64,000 bases of DNA, from positions 682,001 through 746,000 of the forward strand of contig NZ_AUEQ01000001.1 of NCBI RefSeq assembly GCF_000426065.1, given 5' to 3'. Below the pieces are notes generated by a model, which saw only the letters and a program-made list of their open reading frames with translations, did not search any database and was not told the origin of the DNA. This DNA is from Mycobacterium sp. URHD0025. Its GTDB lineage: Bacteria > Actinomycetota > Actinomycetes > Mycobacteriales > Mycobacteriaceae. Shown here one piece after another: positions 1 through 8,249 of the stretch (position 1 is the stretch's first letter; each line of letters begins with the position of its first letter). Position numbers and translations under genes: made by a program.

Positions 1-64
1 TACATCGATGGTCACAGCAACTCCAATGGTCAGTAGAGCCAAATATCCGAAACGACAACCACGC

Positions 65-625
65 TCACGCGTTCTCGCGGGGATGCGGAATTTCGGGGAA
101 CATCTCCAGGCCGTAGTTGACCTTCAGGTTCTCGACCTCGGCCTGCAGCTGCTCGGGCGTCCGGAGCTCACGATCTCGCGCTTCGTAGAAGTACTTGTCG
201 ATACCGCCGTTGGGCTCGAAACCCTTACTGTCGGGCCCGGGCACGAACACCACGAGAATCCGGGCTTCGTCACCGACCACCTCATAGGTGTGCCGCTGAT
301 CCTTGCGCCCCCAGACGAACTGGCCCTTTTTGGCGTTGTACGAACCGGCCTCGGTGTGAATCTTGATTTCACCGTCCATCACGAAGAAGCCCTCTTCTTC
401 CCGATGATGGATGTGCCAGACCGGTTCGGTGCCGCGCACCCAATTGGTCTCGATGACGATCAGCTGGCCGCTGGTGGTCTCACCGGTCGCGTGGATCCAG
501 AAATCCACGCCCGTCATGAAGTCACCGGTCATGTTGAAGTGGATGTCCTCACGGTGGGAGACGTAGCTCTCTCCATCGCGTGAAGTCGACGGTTGGATCT
601 GGTCGACGTCCGATCTCGTGGCCAT
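65..625 (-). CDS. Cupin-domain protein
   Basis: This is a 186-residue single-domain cupin. The metal-binding motif is visible as H71, H73 and E77 in HIHHREEEG, with the second-motif histidine at H112, so a mononuclear-metal dioxygenase-like or small-molecule-binding role is possible. The substrate cannot be read from the sequence. I start at the ATG at 625 because an AGAGGA Shine-Dalgarno precedes it and the cupin fold begins after it; the frame stays open 36 codons further upstream. The gene diverges from a DUF3237-esterase pair, which suggests a shared small-molecule catabolic role (inference). No signal peptide is seen. Confidence 0.85.
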   Translation of the reverse strand: MATRSDVDQIQPSTSRDGESYVSHREDIHFNMTGDFMTGVDFWIHATGETTSGQLIVIETNWVRGTEPVWHIHHREEEGFFVMDGEIKIHTEAGSYNAKKGQFVWGRKDQRHTYEVVGDEARILVVFVPGPDSKGFEPNGGIDKYFYEARDRELRTPEQLQAEVENLKVNYGLEMFPEIPHPRENA

Positions 626-692
626 GTCAATCCTCTGTTTGTGGTTGTGACGCCGTGCGCCGGTGTTCGGGGTCACGGCCTTGGCGAGATTG

Positions 693-721
693 AGATTAGA
701 CTCACAGTCGATACTAGTCAA
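693..721 (-). promoter_or_regulatory. SigA-type promoter of the cupin gene
   Basis: Reading the minus strand, TTGACT (721-716), a 17-nt spacer and TAATCT (698-693) form a near-consensus housekeeping promoter about 70 nt upstream of the cupin start. The -35 lies inside the 9-bp arm at 715-723. Confidence 0.6.
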
Positions 722-792
722 CAGTGTGTCCACTTTGTGCGACCGATTGCTCCCGTATCACCGTCAACGGAAATTCGACAATGTGTTGACTA
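715..792. repeat. Inverted 9-bp half-sites in the divergent promoter region
   Basis: TAGTCAACA at 715-723 is repeated exactly in inverse orientation as TGTTGACTA at 784-792, with 60 nt between. Each arm contains a TTGACT -35-like hexamer pointing outwards, one towards the cupin gene and one towards the DUF3237 gene. The symmetry suits an operator pair for a regulator acting on both sides. No regulator gene is adjacent, so this is inference. Confidence 0.4.
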
Positions 793-866
793 TCACCAAC
801 GCATAGTGCACGCTCGGATCGACCGCGGGCCTGGAAGCCGGCCCGCTCGAAAATGGAGGTCCATCA

Positions 867-1325
867 ATGAAATTGGAGCCGGAGTTCACTTACACCGCAG
901 AACTCGCCGAACCCCAGATCGTCGGACCGGGACCCTACGGACTACGCCAGGTCCTCGCCGTCACCGGCGGCAAAGTCACCGGAAACCGATTCAGCGGAAC
1001 CGCCGCCCCCGGCGGCGGAGACTGGCTACTGGCCGGCGAAGACGGCTACGGCCGCCTCGATGTACGCGCCCAGTTCTACACCGACGACGGCGCCGTCATC
1101 TACATGAGCTACCAAGGCCTGGTCGAAGTCACCGAAGCCGCCGCAACCGCACTCGGCGGCGCCACCACCGGCACCGACTTCGGCGACCACTACTTCATCA
1201 CCACCCCACGCCTGGAATCCGGAGACCCCAGATACACCTGGGTGAACCAAACCATCTTCGTCGGCCAAGGCCGCATCCAACCCGGACCCACCGTCGAATT
1301 CCAAGTCTTCCGAGTCGCCGCATGA
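867..1325 (+). CDS. DUF3237 family protein
   Basis: A 152-residue protein of the DUF3237 (UPF0311) type, which are small beta-barrel proteins of unknown function. The family pattern shows in the start (LEPEFTYTAEL), the central VRAQFYTDDGAVIYM stretch and the YFITTPRLESGDPRYTW segment. A GGAGG-like site (ATGGAGGTCC) lies just before the ATG. The stop overlaps the next gene's ATG by 4 bp, so this gene and the esterase are translationally coupled. No signal peptide or membrane segment is visible. Confidence 0.8.
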   Translation: MKLEPEFTYTAELAEPQIVGPGPYGLRQVLAVTGGKVTGNRFSGTAAPGGGDWLLAGEDGYGRLDVRAQFYTDDGAVIYMSYQGLVEVTEAAATALGGATTGTDFGDHYFITTPRLESGDPRYTWVNQTIFVGQGRIQPGPTVEFQVFRVAA

Positions 1326-2254
1326 GTGTGCTGCACGCGCAGGTCCAGCAGCTGTTGCAGGCCCTGTCAGATCGTCCTGCTACACAGCCATGGGAGATGC
1401 CGATCGCCGCCTACCGGGAGGCCGGCGAGAAACTGATCTCGTTGGCGGGTGACATCGAAACAGGCTGTACTGTAGCTGATTTCATGATCCCAGTCCGTCA
1501 TGGGTCGATCGCGGCACGCAGCTACCACCCTCCAGTTGCCGGCGTCGCACTACCGGCCGTTGTCTATCTGCACGGCGGGGCATTCGTACGCGGAAGCCTG
1601 GACACCCACGATCGGCTCTGTCGAAAGCTCTGTGCGCGGGGTGAACTCGTCGTCATCTCCGTCGCATACCGCCTGGCACCGGAAGACCGGTTTCCCTGCG
1701 CTCACCACGACGCCGCCGATGCATTCTCCTGGGTGAGTGAGCATTCCGAACGTCTGGGTATCGACGCCGAGGCTCTGGCAGTCGCCGGCGATTCCTCCGG
1801 CGGCGCGCTTGCGGCAAGCGTTGCGCTTTCCTCTCGCGACCAAGGTCCTTCGGTCAGGGCGCAAGGACTGCTGTGTCCCGCACTCGATGCCACCATGAGC
1901 AGCGACTCGGTCGAACGGTACAGGGATGGTCCATTTCTCACGCGGGCCGCGCTCGAATGGGCTTACGACATGTACGTACCCGATATCGGCGACCGTCGTT
2001 CGAGCCTCGCCTCACCGCTGCTGACGCAGGATCTCGCAGGCGCCCCGCCGGCTGTGATCGTCAGTGCCCAGGTCGATCCCGTTGCCGGCGATGCAGACCG
2101 CTACGGGGAAAGGCTTGCTGTGGCCGGCGTCAAAGTTCGCGCCCACGAGTACGAGGGCATGCCGCACAGCTTCCCATTGCTGGCGGGAGTACTCGACGCC
2201 GGCGATCACGCCATCACCATATTCGCGAGGGAACTCGCCGCGTTGCTCGGTTAG
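1322..2254 (+). CDS. Alpha/beta hydrolase, hormone-sensitive-lipase type esterase
   Basis: A 310-residue cytoplasmic carboxylesterase of the HSL/LipH-like family. The oxyanion-hole HGG is at 84-86, the nucleophile elbow GDSSG gives S158, and the remaining triad residues appear to be D252 (VDPV) and H282 (MPHSF). All expected catalytic residues are present. The ATG at 1322 overlaps the DUF3237 stop (ATGA), which fixes this start although the frame is open far upstream. It probably hydrolyses a small ester or lactone made or used by the DUF3237/cupin neighbourhood (inference). Confidence 0.88.
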   Translation: MSVLHAQVQQLLQALSDRPATQPWEMPIAAYREAGEKLISLAGDIETGCTVADFMIPVRHGSIAARSYHPPVAGVALPAVVYLHGGAFVRGSLDTHDRLCRKLCARGELVVISVAYRLAPEDRFPCAHHDAADAFSWVSEHSERLGIDAEALAVAGDSSGGALAASVALSSRDQGPSVRAQGLLCPALDATMSSDSVERYRDGPFLTRAALEWAYDMYVPDIGDRRSSLASPLLTQDLAGAPPAVIVSAQVDPVAGDADRYGERLAVAGVKVRAHEYEGMPHSFPLLAGVLDAGDHAITIFARELAALLG

Positions 2255-2328
2255 TCGACGCGAGGGCGTGCACGCCCGACCGCACCAACCATCCGTCGTG
2301 CCACCAGTCCAACCAAAGGAAACCAACG

Positions 2329-3648
2329 ATGATTCCCTGTCCGCGAATCTGGACGAGGGCGGTGATCCTCGCCCTGTGTGTCATTGCGTCAGCACCGTTT
2401 TCGGTGGATGCGCCGGTTGCTCGGGCTGACGAATCGCGGTATCTGGCGTTCTACACTCCGCCGGATCCCCTACCCGCGGGCGTACCGGGTGATCTCATCC
2501 GAACTGAGCCTTCCAGGCTGGTTCTCGAGCCTTCCGGACAACTGGGCTCATTCGTGGGTACCGGAACGCGAATCATGTATCGCAGCACCGACGCTCAGGG
2601 GCACCCCGTGGCGGTCACGGGCACCTATATCGAACCTCACGTGCCCTGGCCCGGCAGTGGACCGCGCCCGTTGCTCGCCTACGCCACAGCCCCGTACGGA
2701 ATGGGAGAGCAGTGCGCTCCCTCTCGCCTGTTCGACCAAGGCATCCACGCCTCTTTGGACACGGGTTTCGACCTGATGTTCAATCTCGAGGAAGGGTTCA
2801 TCGCGACTCTGCTGGCGCGGGGCTTCGCCATAGTCGTCACCGACGGTGTCGGACTCGGAGTGCACGGTCAGATGGCGCCACAGTTCCTGAACCGGGTGGC
2901 AGGCGGGGCGGCACTCAACGACGCCGCGCGGGCAGCGATGAAACTGCCCGACACCACGCTGGATCCGCATGGGCCCGTGGCCTTCTGGGGCTGGTTGGCC
3001 GGCGGCGGACATTCCGCGTTGGCAGCGGCCGAGGTGGCCGGCGCGTACGCACCCGAGCTCAACGTCGTCGGAACCTATGCCAACGGCGCGACGACCGATC
3101 TGCCCAGCATGCTGCCGCCCCTCGACGGGAACCAGCTCGCCGGATCCCTCGGGTGGGTGCTACGAGGGATTCAAGAGGCGTATCCCGATATGACCCAACC
3201 GATTGCCGATTCGCTCACCCCGCGCGGTCTGGAGATGCTGGCCAACACCAGCCGGCAGTGCATGATCCAGACCGGCGTCAACTACGCGTTCCGGCATCTG
3301 CAGCCATGGTTCAAGAAGGACCTCTATCAATCGGTGCGGGAGGAGCCGCTCAGCTCGATTCTGGCGATGCAGCGAATCGGGAACGTGAAACCCACTGGAC
3401 CGGTGTATCTTTCACACAATCGGTGGGACTCCTTCGCGCCGTATGAGTCGGTCGTGGCAACCGCGAGAGATTGGTGCGCGCTCGGAGCCGACGTGACGTT
3501 GTGGACCAACGAGCAACCACCGTTCCTGAACAAGACGGATATGAACGCACTCCTGACCGCCTTCGTCGACGGCGAGCGGAGCATGGCCTGGATCGCCGAC
3601 CGCTTCAACGGCGTGCCCACCACACCAAACTGCAGCAAGGCAGGTTGA
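2329..3648 (+). CDS. Secretory lipase family protein lacking the catalytic serine
   Basis: A 439-residue exported protein of the secretory (LIP, triacylglycerol) lipase family. The signal peptide ends near ARA-D (about residue 33), and the family layout is kept (YATAPYGMG, GFAIVVTDGVGLGVHG, YAPELNVVGTYANGA, and a C-terminal DRFNGVP..C). The nucleophile elbow, normally GYSQGG, reads GWLAGG: position 223 is Leu, encoded by TTG at 2995-2997, one base from a TCG serine codon. The Asp region (NRWDSF) is present, but no His follows it in the last 75 residues or so. It is probably catalytically inactive or altered. AAAGGAAA precedes the ATG. Confidence 0.8.
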   Translation: MIPCPRIWTRAVILALCVIASAPFSVDAPVARADESRYLAFYTPPDPLPAGVPGDLIRTEPSRLVLEPSGQLGSFVGTGTRIMYRSTDAQGHPVAVTGTYIEPHVPWPGSGPRPLLAYATAPYGMGEQCAPSRLFDQGIHASLDTGFDLMFNLEEGFIATLLARGFAIVVTDGVGLGVHGQMAPQFLNRVAGGAALNDAARAAMKLPDTTLDPHGPVAFWGWLAGGGHSALAAAEVAGAYAPELNVVGTYANGATTDLPSMLPPLDGNQLAGSLGWVLRGIQEAYPDMTQPIADSLTPRGLEMLANTSRQCMIQTGVNYAFRHLQPWFKKDLYQSVREEPLSSILAMQRIGNVKPTGPVYLSHNRWDSFAPYESVVATARDWCALGADVTLWTNEQPPFLNKTDMNALLTAFVDGERSMAWIADRFNGVPTTPNCSKAG

Positions 3649-3655
3649 CCGAGCC

Positions 3656-4501
3656 ATGACGAACCCGACTCTCGGCACCTTCGGTGTTTTCGGGCTGTTC
3701 GAGCAGTGGAAACACACGACCGCCGCGCAACTGAGGGACATCGAAGCGCTCGGCTACGGCGCGATCTGGGGAGGCGGCTCGCCGCCGGCCGACCTCGACT
3801 GGGTCGAGTCGGTCTTGGAAGCGACGGAAAATCTGAAGGTGGCAACGGGCATCGTCAACATCTGGGCGTCCGCAGCCGGTCCGGTCGCGGAGTCGTTCCA
3901 CCGCATCGACGCGGCCCATCCCGGGCGGTTCCTGCTCGGGATCGGAGCCGGGCACCCCGAGCTGGTTGCCGAGTACAAGAAGCCCTACCACGCGCTCACC
4001 GAATACCTGGACAAGCTCGACGAGTACGGGGTGCCCAAGGATCGGCGCGTGGTCGCCGCACTCGGCCCACAGGTGCTCAAAATGGCCGCACGCCGGAGCG
4101 CGGGAGCCCATCCCTATCTGACCACCCCGGAGCACACTGCCCGGGCGCGTGATCTCGTCGGACCGGATGCGTTCATCGCGCCGGAACACAAGGTGGTACT
4201 GACCACCGACGCCGCGCAGGCACGGGCGGTCGGGCGGGACCACCTCGAGGTTTACCTCAAAGGGACCAACTACGTGAACAACTGGAAGCGGTTGGGGTTC
4301 ACCGACACCGACGTCGCCGCGCCCGGAAGCGACGCGCTGATCGACGCCCTCGTCGCGTACGGCAGCACCGATGCCGTCGCGGCCAGGCTCAAGGAGCATC
4401 TGGCCGCCGGGGCGAACCACGTGGCCGTGCAGGTCCTGACCGGACCTGACAAGTTGGTTCCTGCACTTGCCGAGCTGGCCGGACCGCTCGGCCTCCGCTG
4501 A
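3656..4501 (+). CDS. LLM-class (F420-dependent type) oxidoreductase
   Basis: A 281-residue luciferase-like monooxygenase-fold TIM-barrel protein. It resembles the actinobacterial subgroup that uses coenzyme F420: an N-terminal GTFGVFGLFEQW, the central strand IVNIWASAAGPVAESFHRID, GRFLLGIGAGHPE, and the C-terminal AAGANHVAVQVL. The substrate is unknown. It begins 7 nt after the lipase-like gene and is probably co-transcribed with it. It is convergent with the PhnB-like gene, with a 15-nt gap. Confidence 0.83.
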   Translation: MTNPTLGTFGVFGLFEQWKHTTAAQLRDIEALGYGAIWGGGSPPADLDWVESVLEATENLKVATGIVNIWASAAGPVAESFHRIDAAHPGRFLLGIGAGHPELVAEYKKPYHALTEYLDKLDEYGVPKDRRVVAALGPQVLKMAARRSAGAHPYLTTPEHTARARDLVGPDAFIAPEHKVVLTTDAAQARAVGRDHLEVYLKGTNYVNNWKRLGFTDTDVAAPGSDALIDALVAYGSTDAVAARLKEHLAAGANHVAVQVLTGPDKLVPALAELAGPLGLR

Positions 4502-4516
4502 GCCCGCGGCCGTGGC

Positions 4517-5008
4517 CTATGCCCCGTGGTAGGCCGCCTGCAGTGCGGCGATATCGAATTTGCCCACGGTGCTCAGCACTGCCGACATCAGGCGGGCGTC
4601 GCCGGCGGGGTTTCCCTTGGCCAGCAGGTCGTAATACTCGGTCGGGGTGATCTGCCAGGCCAGCCCGTATTTGTCCTTGAGCCAGCCGCAGGGCAGTTCT
4701 TCGCCGCCCTCGACCAGCGCGGCCCAGATCTGATCGAGCTGCTCCTGACCGGTGACACGCACTTCAAGGGAGACGGCCTCGGTGAAGGTGAACTGAGGGC
4801 CGCCGTTGATGCCGACGAAGTGCTGGCCGGCCAGCTCGAATTCGACCACCACCGGGACATCCTGCGGAGATGGTGACTCGGGATGCGAGGCGATGGTGTT
4901 GACGATGCGGCCGTTGCCGCCGAACGCGGCGATGTAGTGCTGTGCGGCCTGCTCGGCCTCTCGGTCGAACCAGAGGTTCGGGACGATGCTTGCGGTGATG
5001 TGGGTCAT
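4517..5008 (-). CDS. PhnB-like VOC superfamily protein
   Basis: A 163-residue protein of the PhnB/3-demethylubiquinone methyltransferase-like branch of the VOC (glyoxalase) fold. It starts with the typical ITASIVPNLWFDREAEQA and contains FELAGQHFVGINGGP and CGWLKDKYGLAWQITP. Family members lack a proven enzymatic role. I choose the ATG at 5008 because the family begins just after it; an ATG 33 nt upstream (5041) would add 11 residues without homology. No strong ribosome-binding site is visible at either. Confidence 0.78.
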   Translation of the reverse strand: MTHITASIVPNLWFDREAEQAAQHYIAAFGGNGRIVNTIASHPESPSPQDVPVVVEFELAGQHFVGINGGPQFTFTEAVSLEVRVTGQEQLDQIWAALVEGGEELPCGWLKDKYGLAWQITPTEYYDLLAKGNPAGDARLMSAVLSTVGKFDIAALQAAYHGA

Positions 5009-5045
5009 GGTGTGCAGACCCGCAGTGGGCCAGAAACTCATCGCC

Positions 5046-5096
5046 GAGTGGCCACTTATGCCACACGATCACCCAAAACGCGTGCGATAACTGGCC
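5046..5096. repeat. 51-bp imperfect direct repeat, copy 1
   Basis: It matches 6050-6100 at 38 of 51 positions without gaps. The first 12 bases are identical, including the perfect palindrome AGTGGCCACT, followed by blocks ACACGAT and ACGCGTG. This copy covers the last codons and the stop of the DUF559 gene. Confidence 0.75.
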
Positions 5097-5952
5097 ATTG
5101 GGCACCACGAATCCGCAAAGCCTCGCATGTACGGGCGACGATGGTGTGCGGCCGATACCGCAGCATGTCCGAGCTGACTCGGATGATGATCCATCCCTGC
5201 GCAGCCAGTTCGGCGTAGCGGTCGATGTCATTGGCCCGCACGGCTGGGTCGGTCCAGTGCTGGGCGCCCTCGTACTCCACGCCCACCTTGAACTCGTCGT
5301 ATCCCATGTCGATTCGCGCATGTTTGCGGCCGACGAAGTCCCCGACAACGACGATCTGCGACTTCGGCCTGGGCAATCCGGCGTCGACCAGAAGCAGCCG
5401 AGTGCGCGTTTCTTGCGGAGATTCGGCGCCGTCATCCATCAGATCGAGCACCTCACGCAACTGGACCAACCCTCTCACGCCGCGATGTCGCTCGACCAGC
5501 GGAAGGACGTCGGCCGCACATACATCCGTCGCTTGAGCGAGGGCGTCCAACCTGGTGACGGCTTGAGCCCTGTCACCGCGGCGCCCCAGATCAAAAGCGG
5601 TACGCGCCGGAGTTGTCGTCGCGATTCCGGCGACGAGACGCGTCTCGTCGCCGGCCAACTCGTCGCGGTGGATGAGAATGCCGTCGACCGGCTTACCGTT
5701 GCGCCGATACAACTCGGCGGGTTCACCAGTTTCGATCCACCGGGTGCCGTACAGGGCAGCGGCGGACAGTCCGGCCATGGTTGCCTGCCGCCCCGACCAC
5801 AGCCAGGCCGCGACCGCTCGAGTGGATGCCGTCATCTCAGTGCCCTTGCAGACGTAGACGTTGCGGTAGACGGCGTCGTAGCGGCTCACCAACGTTCGCC
5901 TGGTCACCCTGCCCGCGCGCAATGCCTCGGTCCCCACAAATGGTCTGGCCAT
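5056..5952 (-). CDS. DUF559 (Vsr/MTES-like endonuclease fold) protein with AbiEi-like N-terminus
   Basis: A 298-residue protein of a family common in mycobacteria. The N-terminal part (about 1-150) resembles the AbiEi/type IV antitoxin-like region of these proteins. The C-terminal 100 residues carry a DUF559 nuclease-like core: RIDMGYDEFKVGVEYEG, QHW, DRYAELAAQGWIIIRV. The conserved acidic residues and GW of this fold are present, so it may be an active nuclease, but no biochemical role is established. The ATG at 5952 is chosen; 42 upstream codons are open but look non-coding. The gene sits between two 51-bp direct repeats, copy 1 covering its stop and copy 2 starting about 100 bp upstream of its start. 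Confidence 0.72.
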   Translation of the reverse strand: MARPFVGTEALRAGRVTRRTLVSRYDAVYRNVYVCKGTEMTASTRAVAAWLWSGRQATMAGLSAAALYGTRWIETGEPAELYRRNGKPVDGILIHRDELAGDETRLVAGIATTTPARTAFDLGRRGDRAQAVTRLDALAQATDVCAADVLPLVERHRGVRGLVQLREVLDLMDDGAESPQETRTRLLLVDAGLPRPKSQIVVVGDFVGRKHARIDMGYDEFKVGVEYEGAQHWTDPAVRANDIDRYAELAAQGWIIIRVSSDMLRYRPHTIVARTCEALRIRGAQWPVIARVLGDRVA

Positions 5953-6049
5953 GCATGCACCGTCACGGCGCGACCCGACGCGCACGATCAACCCCGCAGC
6001 GATGACGGACCCACTGTGGATCAACGCGACCTGTGGATACGCACCCGTC

Positions 6050-6100
6050 GAGTGGCCACTTGAGGCACACGATTCCACTCGACGCGTGTCACAACTAGCC
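6050..6100. repeat. 51-bp imperfect direct repeat, copy 2
   Basis: This is the second copy of the element at 5046-5096, in the same orientation, 1004 bp away and about 100 bp upstream of the DUF559 start. The palindrome AGTGGCCACT is intact. In this copy the frame corresponding to the DUF559 C-terminus has lost its stop codon, so it may be the 3' remnant of a deleted paralogue or a conserved cassette boundary. Confidence 0.72.
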
Positions 6101-6172
6101 GCTGGACAACGAAATCAAGCCTCGATCACCGCAGGTCAAAGGCCAGTTACTCGACGGTATTGCAACCTGTTC

Positions 6173-6187
6173 TATTATCGCCTCTCA
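6173..6187 (+). promoter_or_regulatory. -10 box giving a leaderless start for the alcohol dehydrogenase
   Basis: TATTAT at 6173-6178 lies 8 nt before the ATG at 6187, and no Shine-Dalgarno is visible. This spacing puts transcription initiation at or next to the start codon, the usual mycobacterial leaderless arrangement. Confidence 0.5.
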
Positions 6188-7311
6188 TGAAGACCAAAGG
6201 CGCCCTGCTGTGGGAACTCAACTCGCCATTCCAGGTCGACGAGATCGACCTCGGCGATCCTGTCGCCGACGAAGTACAGATCCGCATGCACGCCGCGGGC
6301 ATGTGCCACTCGGACTACCACCTGACCACCGGAGCCACCCCGATGGCGCTGCCCGCACTCGGCGGCCACGAGGGCGCGGGTGTGGTCACCAAGGTCGGCA
6401 AGAACGTGACCGGCATCGAGGAGGGCGACCACGTCATCCTCGCGTTCATCCCGGCCTGTGGTGAATGTCCGCCGTGTCTGAAGGGCTTCCGCTCGCTGTG
6501 TGACCGCGGTGCGGTCCTGCTCGGCGGCAAGGCCATCGCCGACGGCACCAACCGGATCCACGCCGGCGGGCGTGAGGTGTCGCCGATGAACCTGCTCGGC
6601 ACCTTCGCGCCGTACATGACGGTGCACAAGGATTCTGTCGTCAAGATCGACAAGGACATCCCGTTCGAGTCCGCGGCCATCATGGGTTGCGCGGTGCCGA
6701 CGGGCTTCGGTTCGGCCACCAACGTCGCCGACGTCAAGCCCGGCGAGACCGTCGTCATCGTCGGCGTGGGCGGTATCGGCATGAGCGCCCTGCAGGGTGC
6801 GGTGATCTCGGGCGCCAAGCACGTCATCGCGATCGACCCGAACGAGTGGAAGCGTGAGCAGGCCATCAAGTTCGGCGCCACGCACGTCTACCCGTCGATG
6901 GCCGAGGCCATCGCGCCCGTCATCGACGTCACCCATGGCCTGATGGGCGACAAGGTCATCATCGCGGTGGGCGAGATGAAGGGCGAGTACATCGAAGAGG
7001 CGATGATCCTCACCGCCAAGACCGGCACCTGCGTGGTGACGGGTATGGGCTCGATGATGGACGCCGACGTCAAGCTCAACCTGTTCCTGTTCACCATGTT
7101 GCAGAAGACGTTGAAGGGCAACATCTTCGGTGGCGGCAGCTCGCACGTCGAGACGCCGCGGCTGACGGCGCTGTACAAGTCGGGTCTGCTCAACATCGAC
7201 GACATGATCACGCGGACCTACAAGCTCGAAGACATCAACCAGGGCTACCAGGACATGTTGGACGGCAACAACATTCGCGGTGTCATCAAGTTCGACGAGG
7301 CTGATTGGTAA
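6187..7311 (+). CDS. NDMA-dependent-type zinc alcohol dehydrogenase
   Basis: A 374-residue class III-like zinc alcohol dehydrogenase of the actinobacterial NDMA-dependent subgroup, which oxidises alcohols to aldehydes with tightly bound NAD(H). Catalytic zinc ligands appear as C40 and H61-E62. The structural-zinc cysteines are C91, C94, C97 and C105. The nucleotide-binding GVGGIGMSALQG follows in the second half. The ATG at 6187 is favoured over one 27 nt upstream, because the -10 box TATTAT lies between them. It faces an SDR across a strong hairpin and may act with it in alcohol or acyl metabolism (inference). Confidence 0.9.
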   Translation: MKTKGALLWELNSPFQVDEIDLGDPVADEVQIRMHAAGMCHSDYHLTTGATPMALPALGGHEGAGVVTKVGKNVTGIEEGDHVILAFIPACGECPPCLKGFRSLCDRGAVLLGGKAIADGTNRIHAGGREVSPMNLLGTFAPYMTVHKDSVVKIDKDIPFESAAIMGCAVPTGFGSATNVADVKPGETVVIVGVGGIGMSALQGAVISGAKHVIAIDPNEWKREQAIKFGATHVYPSMAEAIAPVIDVTHGLMGDKVIIAVGEMKGEYIEEAMILTAKTGTCVVTGMGSMMDADVKLNLFLFTMLQKTLKGNIFGGGSSHVETPRLTALYKSGLLNIDDMITRTYKLEDINQGYQDMLDGNNIRGVIKFDEADW

Positions 7312-7340
7312 CGCTTCTCTGCCGAGCAGCGCTTGCCCAG

Positions 7341-7390
7341 CAGACACAAAACTGCCCCTTTTCGCTTGAAAAGGGGCAGTTTTGTGTCTG
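7341..7390. terminator. Bidirectional intrinsic terminator, 23-bp perfect stem
   Basis: 7341-7363 pairs perfectly with 7368-7390 around the 4-nt loop GCTT. The stem contains a GC block (CTGCCCC) flanked on the outside by A/T runs (ACAAAA and its complement), giving a U-rich 3' side in either direction. It lies between the convergent alcohol dehydrogenase and SDR genes, 30 nt after one stop and 11 nt from the other. Confidence 0.88.
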
Positions 7391-7400
7391 TTCGCGAGAA

Positions 7401-8177
7401 TTACTTGGGTGGCATCCGGATGCCGCCGTCGACGCGGACCACCTCGGCGTTCATGTACGAGTTGGTCAGCAGCTCGACGACCATGGAGGCCAGCTCGTCG
7501 GGCTTGCCGAGGCGGTGCGGGAACAGCACCGACTCACCGAGCTTGGCCTTGAACGCCTCCGACGCCTCGCCTTCCCCGTAGATCGGGGTATCGATGAGTC
7601 CGGGAGCGACGGTGTTCACCCGAATACCCACTGCCGACAAATCCCGGGCCACCGGCAGGGTCAGACCGACCACGCCGCCCTTGGACGACGAGTAGGCCGC
7701 CTGGCCGATCTGGCCGTCGAAGGCCGCGACGCTGGTCATGTTGACGATCGCGCCGCGCTCGCCGGTGTCGGTGAGCTCGTTGCGGCTCATCGCGGTGGCG
7801 GCCAGCCGGATGCAGTCGAAGGTGCCGACCAGGTTGATCGCCAGCACCTTCTTGTAGGCGTCCAGGTTGTGCGCGGAGGCGAATTCGCCGTCCTTGCCGA
7901 TGGTGCGCTGAGCCCAGCCGATGCCGGCCGAGTTCACCAGGGCACGCAGCGGGCCGAGATCCGCGGCCGTGTTGACCGCATCCTCGATCTGCTCGGTCTT
8001 GGTGACGTCGACGGTGACGAAGACGCCGCCGATCTCGTGCGCGAGGGCCTCGCCCTTGTCTGCCTGCAGGTCAGCCACGACGACGCGGGCTCCCTTGGCG
8101 GCCAACTGGCGGGCGGTCGCCGCGCCGATACCTGATGCGCCACCGGTGACGATGGCGCTTGCTCCGTTGAGTTCCAC
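7401..8177 (-). CDS. Short-chain dehydrogenase (3-hydroxyacyl-CoA dehydrogenase type-2-like)
   Basis: A 258-residue classical SDR. The cofactor motif TGGASGIG is at 11-18 and D36 in VVVADLQ indicates NAD preference. The catalytic residues are S149, Y162 and K166. The sequence resembles type II 3-hydroxyacyl-CoA dehydrogenases (HSD17B10-like), for example [16 protein letters not shown] and [18 protein letters not shown] beta-oxidation step is the likely role. The GTG at 8177 is chosen because the fold begins immediately ([13 protein letters not shown]); the open frame upstream encodes the antisense of the pirin gene. Confidence 0.87.
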   Translation of the reverse strand: MELNGASAIVTGGASGIGAATARQLAAKGARVVVADLQADKGEALAHEIGGVFVTVDVTKTEQIEDAVNTAADLGPLRALVNSAGIGWAQRTIGKDGEFASAHNLDAYKKVLAINLVGTFDCIRLAATAMSRNELTDTGERGAIVNMTSVAAFDGQIGQAAYSSSKGGVVGLTLPVARDLSAVGIRVNTVAPGLIDTPIYGEGEASEAFKAKLGESVLFPHRLGKPDELASMVVELLTNSYMNAEVVRVDGGIRMPPK

Positions 8178-8237
8178 GCCCAACACACTAAGCCCCGGCC
8201 CGGCCCGATCCACCGGTTGGTCAGCTGACGCCGTCGG

Positions 8238-8243
8238 TAGGCT
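8238..8243 (+). promoter_or_regulatory. -10 box giving a leaderless start for the pirin gene
   Basis: TAGGCT lies 6 nt before the ATG at 8250, with no Shine-Dalgarno between. The -35 is poor (TTGGTC at 8217-8222, spacing 15). Confidence 0.4.
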
Positions 8244-8249
8244 GGCGCC

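Noticed and set aside
8..583. 191-codon plus-strand frame over the cupin gene
   Set aside because: Antisense of the cupin; no recognisable domain. Nothing else is seen in bases 1-64.
6175..7347. 390-codon minus-strand frame over the alcohol dehydrogenase
   Set aside because: Shadow frame of a well-supported gene; no family features and no promoter.
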